Assembly (NCBI GenBank): GCA_023387235.1
Contig: JAEWIJ010000200.1
Span: forward strand, 1 to 6,172
Length of the DNA stretch: 6,172 bases
Direction of reading: 5' to 3'
Source of the DNA: Pseudomonadota bacterium
Lineage (GTDB): Bacteria > Pseudomonadota > Alphaproteobacteria > Rhizobiales > Hyphomicrobiaceae
The notes beneath the pieces were generated by a model that did not search any database, was not told the DNA's origin, and was given only the letters and a program-made list of their open reading frames with translations. Positions 1 through 5,966 of the stretch are shown here, piece by piece. The translations under genes and the position numbers were made by a program. Each line of letters starts with the position of its first letter. Within the stretch, counting starts at the first letter, position 1.

Positions 1-176
1 TTGATTGAGTCCCCGCCAGCGCCACCATCCAGTATGTCATTCCCAGCGCCGCCCCAAAGAACGTCAGCTCCAGCCCCACCATTCAAAGTGTCATTGCCAT
101 CAAGGCCAAAAATCTCATCATCGCCCGCGGTTCCATCCAGAGTATCTGGATCGTTAGTTCCAATAATCTCACCCAT
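1..176 (-). CDS. RTX calcium-binding repeat protein, N-terminal fragment
   Basis: This is the first 58 codons of a protein that continues past the left edge. The translation starts MGEIIGTNDPDTLDGTAGDD and then runs into tandem nonapeptides of the GGxGxDxLx type: residues 24-32 GLDGNDTLN, 33-41 GGAGADVLW, 42-50 GGAGNDILD, and 51 onward GGAGGDSI. This is the hemolysin-type parallel beta-roll signature, in which aspartates and glycines bind calcium. ATG at 176 is preceded by GGAGAG (188-183) six bases upstream, and an in-frame TGA at 206-204 excludes a longer start. There is no N-terminal signal peptide, as expected for proteins exported by type I secretion through a C-terminal signal, which would lie outside the window. 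The enzymatic or adhesive function, if any, cannot be seen. The stretch looks lower in GC than the operon downstream. The plus-strand reading frame over it is a proline/serine-rich shadow. Confidence 0.82.
   Translation of the reverse strand, partial: MGEIIGTNDPDTLDGTAGDDEIFGLDGNDTLNGGAGADVLWGGAGNDILDGGAGGDSI
3..107 (-). repeat. RTX nonapeptide-coding tandem repeats
   Basis: Four consecutive nonapeptide units are encoded on the minus strand at 107-81, 80-54, 53-27 and 26-3 (the last lacks its final residue at the window edge region). The consensus is GGAGxDxLx. Codons differ between units, so this is a protein-level repeat and not a recent DNA duplication. The array very likely continues to the left. 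Confidence 0.8.
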
Positions 177-421
177 CCATTTCTCTCCGATTGCTAGAAA
201 TATTCACGTCAAATAGGGCTGGTGCCCCCTGCCGTCCCGCAAGGCGCCAGTGCATGGCCGGCGAGAGTCCCGATGGTCATCTGTCGGGCTAGAGCACCGT
301 CCGGCACAAGTGCCTACCCTCCATCTCCAGACGACTCGTCGGCCTGCAGCGGCTTTTTGAGCACACTGTTCACGTTGTCTCTGCTTAGCGTGGCCATGTC
401 GTATCAGGACCAGGCTTCCGC

Positions 422-450
422 TTGCCCCCTTTCCCCGCCTCCTGTATAGA
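422..450 (+). promoter_or_regulatory. Candidate sigma-70-type promoter of rpmE
   Basis: TTGCCC at 422-427 and TATAGA at 445-450 are separated by exactly 17 bp. Each hexamer matches the sigma-70 consensus at four of six positions. Transcription would start near 457 and give an untranslated leader of about 84 nt before the rpmE start codon. This is a pattern match by eye; the T/C-rich context makes chance matches possible. Confidence 0.4.
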
Positions 451-470
451 GCGGCCAACTCATTCACCTG

Positions 471-517
471 CGATCGCCGCTGCTGGCCGCATTGTCGTGC
501 CAACGCCCTGGCGATCG
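471..517 (+). promoter_or_regulatory. Stem-loop in the rpmE leader
   Basis: CGATCGCC at 471-478 is the exact reverse complement of GGCGATCG at 510-517. Two further G-T pairs extend the stem outward to 469/519. The 31-nt loop contains a small internal pairing, TGGC at 484-487 with GCCA at 499-502. The downstream arm ends 11 nt before the weak GAGAGA ribosome binding sequence (529-534), so folding could affect ribosome loading. bL31 is known to repress its own translation in E. coli; a similar role here is an inference from position only. Confidence 0.35.
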
Positions 518-540
518 TGATCGGCCGCGAGAGACCTGCC

Positions 541-765
541 ATGAAGAACGTCGAAGACTTCCACCCCGACTACCACATGATCACCGTGGCGCTGCCCAAT
601 GGTACGACGTACCAGACCTATTCCACCTACGGGAAGGAAGGCGACACGCTGCAGCTCGACATCGATCCGAGCACGCATCCGGCCTGGACCGGCGGCAACC
701 AGCAGCTCATGGACCGCGGCGGCCGCGTCTCGCGCTTCAAGAAGAAGTTCGAAGGCCTCTTCTGA
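541..765 (+). CDS. rpmE: 50S ribosomal protein L31 (bL31)
   Basis: The gene encodes 74 residues and is recognisable throughout as bL31: FHPDYHMITVALPNGTTYQT near the start, then GKEGDTLQLDID, HPAWTGG, and the C-terminal GGRVSRFKKKFEGLF. bL31 sits on the large subunit at the contact with the small-subunit head (bridge B1b). The protein has no cysteine at all, so it is the zinc-free (C-minus) form, which is usual in alphaproteobacteria. ATG at 541 is chosen over an in-frame GTG at 517 because family members begin a few residues before the HPDYH motif, and because GAGAGA (529-534) lies six bases upstream of it. A palindrome and a terminator follow directly, so it appears to be transcribed alone. 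The assignment is very secure; only the exact promoter is uncertain. Confidence 0.97.
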   Translation: MKNVEDFHPDYHMITVALPNGTTYQTYSTYGKEGDTLQLDIDPSTHPAWTGGNQQLMDRGGRVSRFKKKFEGLF

Positions 766-770
766 GAATT

Positions 771-788
771 TGTGCGCTGCAGCGCACA
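771..788. repeat. 18-bp perfect palindrome just after rpmE
   Basis: TGTGCGCTGCAGCGCACA reads identically on both strands and begins five bases after the rpmE stop codon. In RNA it would form a 7-bp stem with a TGCA tetraloop. No T-run follows (the next bases are TCCGCTGAG), so it is not an intrinsic terminator by itself; the real terminator is 25 bases downstream. It could be a 3'-end stabilising hairpin or a dimeric protein binding site. Its role is unknown. Confidence 0.6.
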
Positions 789-812
789 TCCGCTGAGATA
801 ATCCGAGACATG

Positions 813-846
813 ACGGCTCCGCCTCAAGGTTAGGTGGGGCCGTTTT
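813..846 (+). terminator. Rho-independent terminator of rpmE
   Basis: ACGGCTCCGCCT (813-824) pairs along its full 12 bases with AGGTGGGGCCGT (832-843): ten Watson-Crick pairs and two G-U pairs around a 7-nt loop. The last stem base begins a TTTT run (843-846). The stem is GC-rich, and the element lies 48 bases after the rpmE stop. It separates rpmE from the downstream oxidoreductase operon. The T-run is short, which is usual for high-GC alphaproteobacteria. Confidence 0.75.
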
Positions 847-890
847 GCATGCCGCGTAAATCATTCCCATCAGCAATGCGTGAAGCCGTG

Positions 891-919
891 TGGCCAACAC
901 TGCTGGCAGACGCTATAGA
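891..919 (+). promoter_or_regulatory. Candidate promoter of the 2-oxoacid oxidoreductase operon
   Basis: TGGCCA at 891-896 and TATAGA at 914-919 are spaced by 17 bp, each with four of six consensus matches. This is the best sigma-70-like pair I found between the rpmE terminator and the first operon gene. The -10 sequence TATAGAG is the same as that proposed upstream of rpmE. It implies a leader of roughly 145 nt. No FNR-type TTGAT-N4-ATCAA box was seen near it. Confidence 0.3.
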
Positions 920-1057
920 GAGTCTAAGTTGCAGGCCCTGCTTCGAACGGGGCCGCTGCCAGGGGCTGGGGCGATACTCCTTGTGATGGGGCCATGGCGC
1001 GCAAGCTGCCATCGCTATCGTTTGGCAAGGATAAGCTCCCCGGCACAGAAACGAGCC

Positions 1058-1064
1058 AGGGAAG
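1058..1064 (+). promoter_or_regulatory. Ribosome binding site that fixes the first operon start
   Basis: AGGGAAG lies eight bases before ATG at 1073 and is the best Shine-Dalgarno match near any candidate start of this frame. The upstream GTG at 890 has none. This supports a 631-residue product over the 692-residue open frame. Confidence 0.65.
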
Positions 1065-1072
1065 CAGGCGCA

Positions 1073-2968
1073 ATGCAGGCGAGTGAGATCGCGGCCCGAG
1101 CACGCAAGCGAGGCCGTACGCCCCCAACTGACATTTCGGACCCGCAATACTTCCACAAAGTCGTCGACTGCCAATGGGCCTGCCCGACGCATACCCCCGT
1201 CCCCGAATACATCCGCTTGATTGCCCAGGGCCGCTATTCAGCGGCCTATATGCTGAATTGGGAGTCGAACGTCTTCCCCGGCATTCTCGGCCGGGTCTGC
1301 GATCGCCCTTGCGAGCCCGCCTGCCGGCGCGGCCGCATCCAGGTCGGCGATGAAGGCAACGCCAAGGATCCCTCCAAGAAGAACGCCGAGCCGGTCGCTA
1401 TCTGCCGCCTGAAGCGCGTCGCCGCCGACTACAAGGGCGAGATCGACGGCCTGCTCCCGCAAATCCCGACCGAGAAGAACGGTAAGCGCGTCGCCCTCAT
1501 CGGTGCCGGTCCCGCCTCCCTCGCCGTCGCACGCGATCTCATGCCGCTCGGCTACGACGTCACGCTCTTCGAGCGCGACCCGGTGCCGGGCGGGCTCATG
1601 CGCACGAACATCCCCTCGTTCCGGCTCCCCGCGAGCGTGCTCGACGAGGAAGTGGGCCGCATTCTCGACTTCGGCGTCGAAGCGCGCTTCGGTGCCGAGA
1701 TCACGAGCATGAAGGCTTTGCTCGGCGAGGGTTATGACGCCATTTTCGTCGGCACGGGCGCGCCAAAGGGCAAGGATCTCGAACTCACCGGCCGCAAGGA
1801 AGCGGCGGCCAACATTCACATCGGCATCGACTGGCTGACCTCCGTCGCCTTCGGGCATGTCGAGAAGATCGGCCGTCGCGTCGTGGTCATCGGCGGCGGC
1901 AACACGGCCATGGATTGCTGCCGCACGGCACTGCGCCTCGGCGCCGAAGCCGTGACAGTCACGGTGCGCTCACCCCGCAAGGTGATGAAGGCCTCCGACT
2001 GGGAGATCAAGGACGCGCTCCACGAGGGCATTCCGATCCTCGACAATCATTCCCCCAAAGCCTTCGTCGTGAAGGATGGCAAGCTCGTCGGCGTGACGTT
2101 CGAGAAGATGATCGAGACGGGCATCGATGGCAAAGGGCGCCCGAAGCTCGAAGCTTCCGGCGAACTCGTCACCATCGACTGCGACGACGTGCTGATGGCG
2201 ATCGGCCAGGACAATGCATTCCCCTGGATCGAGCGCGACATCGGCATGACCTTCAACGAATGGGGTCAGCCCGCCGTCGATCGCCGGACGTTCATGAGCT
2301 CGATCCCCGGCGTGTTCTTCGGCGGCGATGCTGCCTGGGGCCCGGAGAACATCATCTGGGCCGTCTCGCATGGCCATCAGGCCGCGATCTCGATCGACGC
2401 CTACTGCCATGGCAAGAGCCTCGTCGACCGGCCGAAGCCCGGCCACACACTCGTCAGCCAGAAGATGGGCATTCACGAGTGGTCGTACTCGAACAACTAC
2501 GATCCGCAGAACCGCCAGGCCGTGCCGCATGCCGCGCTCGAAGCCTCGCTCAAGAACCTCAAGCTCGAAGTCGAGCTCGGCTTCGACGACAAGATCGCGG
2601 CGCGTGAAGTCGAGCGCTGCCTCAACTGCGATGTGCAGACCGTCTTCACCGACACGCTGTGCATCGAGTGCGATGCCTGCATGGATATCTGCCCCGTCGA
2701 CTGCATCAACTTCACCGAGAACGATGACGAGGCGGACCTGCGCATGGAACTGCGCGTGCCGGCACTCAACAAGTCGCAGGACCTCTACGTCTCGGCGCCG
2801 CTGAAGACCGGCCGCATCATGGCCAAGGACGAGGACGTCTGTCTGCACTGCGGCCTCTGTGCGGAGCGCTGTCCGACCGGCGCCTGGGACATGCAGAAAT
2901 TCGCGTACGCGGAAGCGCAGGCCGGCTCGGCCTGCCTCGGCCATCACAATGCTTATCTCAGTGCTTGA
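1073..2968 (+). CDS. GltD-like FAD/NAD(P)H oxidoreductase fused to a two-cluster ferredoxin domain
   Basis: This 631-residue protein probably moves electrons between the KorAB enzyme encoded downstream and NAD(P)(H). An N-terminal iron-sulfur region of the glutamate synthase small-subunit/DPYD type has C33, C37, C76, C80 and C84 (GRVCDRPCEPACRRG). A FAD-binding Rossmann motif VALIGAGPASL lies at 140-150 and PGGLMR at 172-177. A second Rossmann motif, VVVIGGGNTAMD (270-281), should bind the pyridine nucleotide. The second FAD-contact region is GVFFGGDAAWGPENI (413-427). After a CLNC pair (516-519), the C-terminal part carries two ferredoxin motifs, C530/C533/C536/C540-P and C590/C593/C596/C600-P, typical of two [4Fe-4S] clusters. 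There is no signal peptide or membrane segment, so it is cytosolic. It is first in the operon, 92 bases before korA. It corresponds by size and context to the FAD subunit called KorC in Azoarcus evansii (from memory). The cofactor specificity (NAD or NADP) and electron direction are not visible. Confidence 0.88.
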   Translation: MQASEIAARARKRGRTPPTDISDPQYFHKVVDCQWACPTHTPVPEYIRLIAQGRYSAAYMLNWESNVFPGILGRVCDRPCEPACRRGRIQVGDEGNAKDPSKKNAEPVAICRLKRVAADYKGEIDGLLPQIPTEKNGKRVALIGAGPASLAVARDLMPLGYDVTLFERDPVPGGLMRTNIPSFRLPASVLDEEVGRILDFGVEARFGAEITSMKALLGEGYDAIFVGTGAPKGKDLELTGRKEAAANIHIGIDWLTSVAFGHVEKIGRRVVVIGGGNTAMDCCRTALRLGAEAVTVTVRSPRKVMKASDWEIKDALHEGIPILDNHSPKAFVVKDGKLVGVTFEKMIETGIDGKGRPKLEASGELVTIDCDDVLMAIGQDNAFPWIERDIGMTFNEWGQPAVDRRTFMSSIPGVFFGGDAAWGPENIIWAVSHGHQAAISIDAYCHGKSLVDRPKPGHTLVSQKMGIHEWSYSNNYDPQNRQAVPHAALEASLKNLKLEVELGFDDKIAAREVERCLNCDVQTVFTDTLCIECDACMDICPVDCINFTENDDEADLRMELRVPALNKSQDLYVSAPLKTGRIMAKDEDVCLHCGLCAERCPTGAWDMQKFAYAEAQAGSACLGHHNAYLSA

Positions 2969-3060
2969 ACTGCCAACCCAACGGGAGGAAGGGCCGGCCC
3001 GCATCTGACGAAGGATAATCGCGGCGGCCGCCCTGCTGGAATGAGGACAACGACGACGCC
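2969..3060. other. Gap between the reductase gene and korA
   Basis: These 92 bases separate the first two operon genes. GGGAGGA at 2983-2989 is a strong Shine-Dalgarno-like sequence, but no start codon follows it at a usable distance. GGGCCGGCCC (2991-3000) and GCGGCCGC (3024-3031) are short perfect palindromes. The only purine-rich match before the korA ATG is GAGG at 3043-3046, 14 bases away, which is long for a ribosome binding site. An in-frame TAA at 3016-3018, with no start codon after it, excludes an upstream korA start. No terminator T-run is present, so cotranscription is likely. Confidence 0.5.
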
Positions 3061-4884
3061 ATGAGCGGGATCAACGATTTCGTCATCAAGTTCGCCACCG
3101 TCAACGGATCGGGCTCCGCGTCCGCCAACACGATGGTCGCAAAGACGCTATTTCGGATGGGCATTCCGGTCAGCCCGAAGAACATATTTCCCTCGAATAT
3201 CCAGGGCCTGCCGACGTGGTACGAGGTGCGCGTCTCCGAAGCGGGATATCTCGCGCGGCGCGACGGCATCGATTTCATGGTCGCCATGAACCCGCAGACT
3301 TACGCCGAGGACCTCGCCGAGGTCGTGCCGGGCGGCTATCTGCTCTATGACAGCTCCATGCCGCGCATCTGGCCGCGCGACGACATCACGCTGTTGCCGA
3401 TCCCGATCGCGCAGATCTGCGCCAAGCAGTGGACGGATGCGCGCCAGCGCCAGCTCTTCAAGAACATGGTCTATGTCGGCGCGCTCGTCGAATTGCTGTC
3501 CATGGACATCGAAGCCCTCAAGGGTGTGATCTCCGATCAGCTCAAGGGCAAAGAAAAACTCATGACGGCCAACCTGCAGGCCGTGCAGCTCGGTCGCTAC
3601 TACGCGCGCGAGCATTTCTCCTGTCCGCTGCCGATCCATGCGCGCCCGGCCGAAGGCGCCAAGGGCAAGATCATGGTGACGGGCAATGACGCCGGCGGCC
3701 TCGCGGCTGTCTATGGCGGCGCCACCGTCTGCGCGTGGTATCCGATCACGCCCTCGACGTCGCTTGCCGAGGCTTACGAGAAGTATGCGCGGCGTCTTCG
3801 CGTGACCAAGGAAGGCAAGCGCCTCTACGGCATCGTGCAGGCGGAGGACGAGCTTGCCGCCATCGGCGTCGCGATCGGCGGCGGCTGGAATGGGGCGCGC
3901 TCTTTCACCGCGACTTCGGGTCCCGGCATCTCGCTCATGAGCGAGTTCCTCGGTCTCGCCTACTTCGCCGAGGTGCCGGTCGTGCTCTTCAATATCCAGC
4001 GCGGCGGACCCTCGACGGGCATGCCGACGCGCACCGGCCAGCCGGACATCATCTCCTGCGCCTACGCGAGTCACGGCGACACGAAACACGTGCTGCTGTT
4101 CCCCTCGGACCCGACCGAGGTCTTCTCCATGGGTGCCGAGGCCTTCGATCTCGCCGAGCTGCTGCAGACACCCATCATGGTCATGTCCGATCTCGACATC
4201 GGCATGAACGACTGGATGACCGATCCCTTCACGTGGGACGACGCGCGGGAGCAGAGCCGCGGCAAGGTGCTCTCCGCCGAGCAGCTCGAAGCCTTCAAGA
4301 CGGTCAAGGGCAAGCCCTGGGGCCGCTATCTCGACGTCGATGGTGACGCGATCCCCTATCGCACGCTGCCGGGCACGCATCCCTCCATGGGTTCGTTCTT
4401 CACGCGCGGCACGAGTCACGACGAATATGCGCGCTACACCGAGGACGGCCGCGTCCACCAGCGCGTCATCGATCGCATCCGGCGCAAGTTCGACACGGCC
4501 GCGACGGTCGTGCCGAAGCCCGAGATCGACATCCGCGACAAGAACGGCAAAACCGGCATTATCTACTTCGGCGCGACGCGCCCCGCCGTGCTCGAAGGTC
4601 TCGACGAGTTGGAGCGCGCCGGCGTCCGCCTGAACGCCATGCGGCTCAAGGCTTTCCCCTTCAACGAGGACGTGAAAGCCTTCTGCGCCGCGCACGACCA
4701 GATCTTCGTGCTCGAGCAGAACCGCGACGCGCAGATGCGCTCGCTGCTCATCACCGAAGCCGACATTCCGGCGACGAAGCTCATTCCCATGCTGAGCTAC
4801 GACGGAATGCCGACCACGGCCGCCTTCGTGCGCAAGGCCGCGCTCGCGCATCTCCATCCGGAAAAAGCTGCGGCCGCCGAATAG
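3061..4884 (+). CDS. korA: 2-oxoacid:acceptor oxidoreductase, fused gamma-alpha subunit (2-oxoglutarate type)
   Basis: The product has 607 residues. Residues 1 to about 195 form the gamma domain (GSGSASANTMVAKTLFRMGI at 16-35, then AMNPQT at 75-80). The rest forms the alpha part, which in this family contributes the pyrimidine-binding domain for thiamine diphosphate. Visible alpha motifs are GNDAGG (208-213), WYPITPSTS (226-234), the acidic AEDE (261-264) that should include the glutamate activating the cofactor, TSGPG (285-289), QRGGPSTGMPTRTGQ (313-327), and the C-terminal EQNRDAQMR (552-560). The gamma-alpha fusion of about 600 residues paired with a short beta subunit is the usual arrangement of 2-oxoglutarate:ferredoxin oxidoreductases, which convert 2-oxoglutarate and CoA to succinyl-CoA and CO2 with low-potential electrons. 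The substrate is inferred from this architecture; another 2-oxoacid is possible. The protein is cytosolic. korB starts 16 bases after its stop codon. Confidence 0.92.
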   Translation: MSGINDFVIKFATVNGSGSASANTMVAKTLFRMGIPVSPKNIFPSNIQGLPTWYEVRVSEAGYLARRDGIDFMVAMNPQTYAEDLAEVVPGGYLLYDSSMPRIWPRDDITLLPIPIAQICAKQWTDARQRQLFKNMVYVGALVELLSMDIEALKGVISDQLKGKEKLMTANLQAVQLGRYYAREHFSCPLPIHARPAEGAKGKIMVTGNDAGGLAAVYGGATVCAWYPITPSTSLAEAYEKYARRLRVTKEGKRLYGIVQAEDELAAIGVAIGGGWNGARSFTATSGPGISLMSEFLGLAYFAEVPVVLFNIQRGGPSTGMPTRTGQPDIISCAYASHGDTKHVLLFPSDPTEVFSMGAEAFDLAELLQTPIMVMSDLDIGMNDWMTDPFTWDDAREQSRGKVLSAEQLEAFKTVKGKPWGRYLDVDGDAIPYRTLPGTHPSMGSFFTRGTSHDEYARYTEDGRVHQRVIDRIRRKFDTAATVVPKPEIDIRDKNGKTGIIYFGATRPAVLEGLDELERAGVRLNAMRLKAFPFNEDVKAFCAAHDQIFVLEQNRDAQMRSLLITEADIPATKLIPMLSYDGMPTTAAFVRKAALAHLHPEKAAAAE

Positions 4885-4885
4885 C

Positions 4886-4890
4886 AGGAT
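4886..4890 (+). promoter_or_regulatory. Ribosome binding site of korB
   Basis: AGGAT lies just after the korA TAG stop (4882-4884) and ten bases before ATG at 4901. It supports that ATG over the internal in-frame ATG at 4988, and the close spacing suggests translation coupled to korA. Confidence 0.5.
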
Positions 4891-4900
4891 CGACACAGCC

Positions 4901-5959
4901 ATGAGCTATATCGCCAAACCCTCTGCCCACCACCCTGCCCTTCCGCGCAATGCGCTAGGCCTCACGCGGCGCGACTACGAAGGATCCATGTCGACGCTGT
5001 GCGCCGGCTGCGGGCATGACTCAATCACGGCCGCGATCATCGAAGCCTGCTACGAGATGGACCTTCCCGCGCACCGCATCGCGAAGGTGTCGGGCATCGG
5101 CTGCTCGTCGAAGGCACCGACGTATTTCCTCTCGCGCAGCCACGGTTTCAACTCGGTGCACGGGCGCATGCCGTCGGTGACAACGGGCGCCAACATGGCC
5201 AACCGCGATCTCGTCTACATCGGCGTATCCGGCGACGGCGATACGGCCTCGATCGGTCTCGGCCAGTTCTGTCATGCCGTGCGCCGCAAGCTGAACATGT
5301 CCTACATCGTCATGAACAACGGCTGCTACGGCCTCACGAAGGGACAGTTCTCGGCGACGAACGACAAGAACTCGCCATCCAAGAAGGGCGAGGCAAATCC
5401 GTTCGACGCAATCGACCTCTGTCAGATGGCCATCCAGCTCGGTGCGGGCTTCGTTGCGCGCTCGTTCTCCGGCGACAAGCGCCAGCTTCTGCCACTCATC
5501 CAGGCCGCGATCAGCTACAAGGGCTTTGCCTTCATCGATGTGATCAGCCCGTGCGTGACCTTCAACAACCATCCGGCCTCGACGAAGAGCTACGAGTACG
5601 TGCGAATGCACAACATGGCCTCCGAGAACAAACTCGATTACGTCGAGCCCAAGGAGGAGATCACGGCGGAGTACGACGAGGGCACCTCCACCGCCGTTGA
5701 GCTGCACGACGGCTCGCAGCTCATGCTCTACAAGATCGGCGAGGGCCACGATCCGCGCGATGCCGATATGGCCATCCACACCATCCGCACGAACGCGGCC
5801 AAGGACACGATTGTCACCGGGCTCCTCTACGTGAATGAGAACCAGCAGGATCTGCACGACGTGCTCGGCACGGACGAGCGGCCGCTCAACGGCATTGCGA
5901 TGAGCGAGCTCTGCCCCGGATCGAAAGCGCTCGAAGCGATCAACGCGCGGCTTCGTTAG
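4901..5959 (+). CDS. korB: 2-oxoacid:acceptor oxidoreductase, beta (thiamine diphosphate) subunit
   Basis: The product has 352 residues and is the partner of KorA. It binds the diphosphate end of thiamine diphosphate and one [4Fe-4S] cluster. CAGCGH (34-39) provides C34 and C37, C68 lies in GIGCSS, and C218 in SPCVTFNN; these four are the family's cluster ligands. The conserved HGRMPSVTTGANMAN is at 87-101. The thiamine diphosphate/magnesium motif starts at GDGD (111-114) and ends at MNNGCYGLTKGQ (138-149). The C-terminal SELCPGS (335-341) is also typical of KorB. No extra ferredoxin domain is attached, so electrons must leave through another protein, most plausibly the ferredoxin module encoded by the first gene of the operon. 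The length is near the family's upper end because of about 120 residues after the cluster-ligand C218. It is the last gene of the operon; a structured inverted repeat begins eight bases after the stop. Confidence 0.93.
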   Translation: MSYIAKPSAHHPALPRNALGLTRRDYEGSMSTLCAGCGHDSITAAIIEACYEMDLPAHRIAKVSGIGCSSKAPTYFLSRSHGFNSVHGRMPSVTTGANMANRDLVYIGVSGDGDTASIGLGQFCHAVRRKLNMSYIVMNNGCYGLTKGQFSATNDKNSPSKKGEANPFDAIDLCQMAIQLGAGFVARSFSGDKRQLLPLIQAAISYKGFAFIDVISPCVTFNNHPASTKSYEYVRMHNMASENKLDYVEPKEEITAEYDEGTSTAVELHDGSQLMLYKIGEGHDPRDADMAIHTIRTNAAKDTIVTGLLYVNENQQDLHDVLGTDERPLNGIAMSELCPGSKALEAINARLR

Positions 5960-5966
5960 TTTGTTT

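Larger units (their letters stand above)
177..540. other. Divergent intergenic region between the RTX gene and rpmE
   Basis: These 364 bases separate the minus-strand RTX start from rpmE. Short open frames exist on both strands (for example 222-449 plus and 204-542 minus). Their products are arginine/serine/proline-rich or otherwise featureless, resemble no family I know, and have no good ribosome binding site, so I call none of them genes. The right part carries the candidate rpmE promoter and leader stem-loop listed separately. An imperfect 8-bp inverted repeat lies at 219-226/243-250, with no T-run beside it. I could not find a convincing promoter for the RTX gene: TTGACG occurs on the minus strand at 212-207 but has no matching -10 box. 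Confidence 0.6.
847..1072. other. Leader region upstream of the oxidoreductase operon
   Basis: About 225 non-coding bases lie between the rpmE terminator and the first operon start codon. An open frame continues upstream in phase with the downstream gene to a GTG at 890, but its extra 61 residues (rich in R, S, A and G) resemble nothing in the GltD family, so I treat them as untranslated. The region holds a weak promoter candidate and a ribosome binding site, listed separately. A small GC-rich pairing is possible between GGCCC at 934-938 and GGGCC at 950-954. I see no recognisable riboswitch. Confidence 0.55.

Noticed and set aside
1..216. Plus-strand proline/serine-rich open frame at the left edge
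   Set aside because: It is the reverse reading of clear RTX repeats on the minus strand.
219..250. Inverted repeat CTGGTGCC/GGCGCCAG in the divergent region
   Set aside because: It has one non-Watson-Crick position, a 16-base loop and no T-run on either side. In such GC-rich sequence it is weak evidence for function.
332..357. Possible terminator near CGGCTTTTTGAG
   Set aside because: A T-run is present, but the preceding pairing (GCC/GGC) is only three bases and there is no plus-strand gene upstream to terminate.
222..449. 75-codon plus-strand open frame between the RTX gene and rpmE
   Set aside because: There is no ribosome binding site or recognisable motif, and it overlaps the candidate rpmE promoter.
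460..900. 146-codon minus-strand open frame across rpmE
   Set aside because: It is antisense to the unmistakable bL31 gene and its terminator, with no family resemblance.
890..1072. GTG-initiated N-terminal extension of the reductase by 61 residues
   Set aside because: No ribosome binding site precedes the GTG, the added residues are low-complexity and unlike the family, and AGGGAAG marks the ATG at 1073. The extension also overlaps the best promoter candidate.
1970..3004. 344-codon minus-strand open frame over the reductase gene
   Set aside because: It is antisense to the FAD and ferredoxin motifs of the real gene, and no family resemblance is seen.
3148..4902. 584-codon open frame on the minus strand, antisense to korA
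   Set aside because: It lies entirely over a confidently assigned gene. Its product is rich in H, R, E, D and G with no recognisable motif, as expected when a GC-biased gene is read in reverse.
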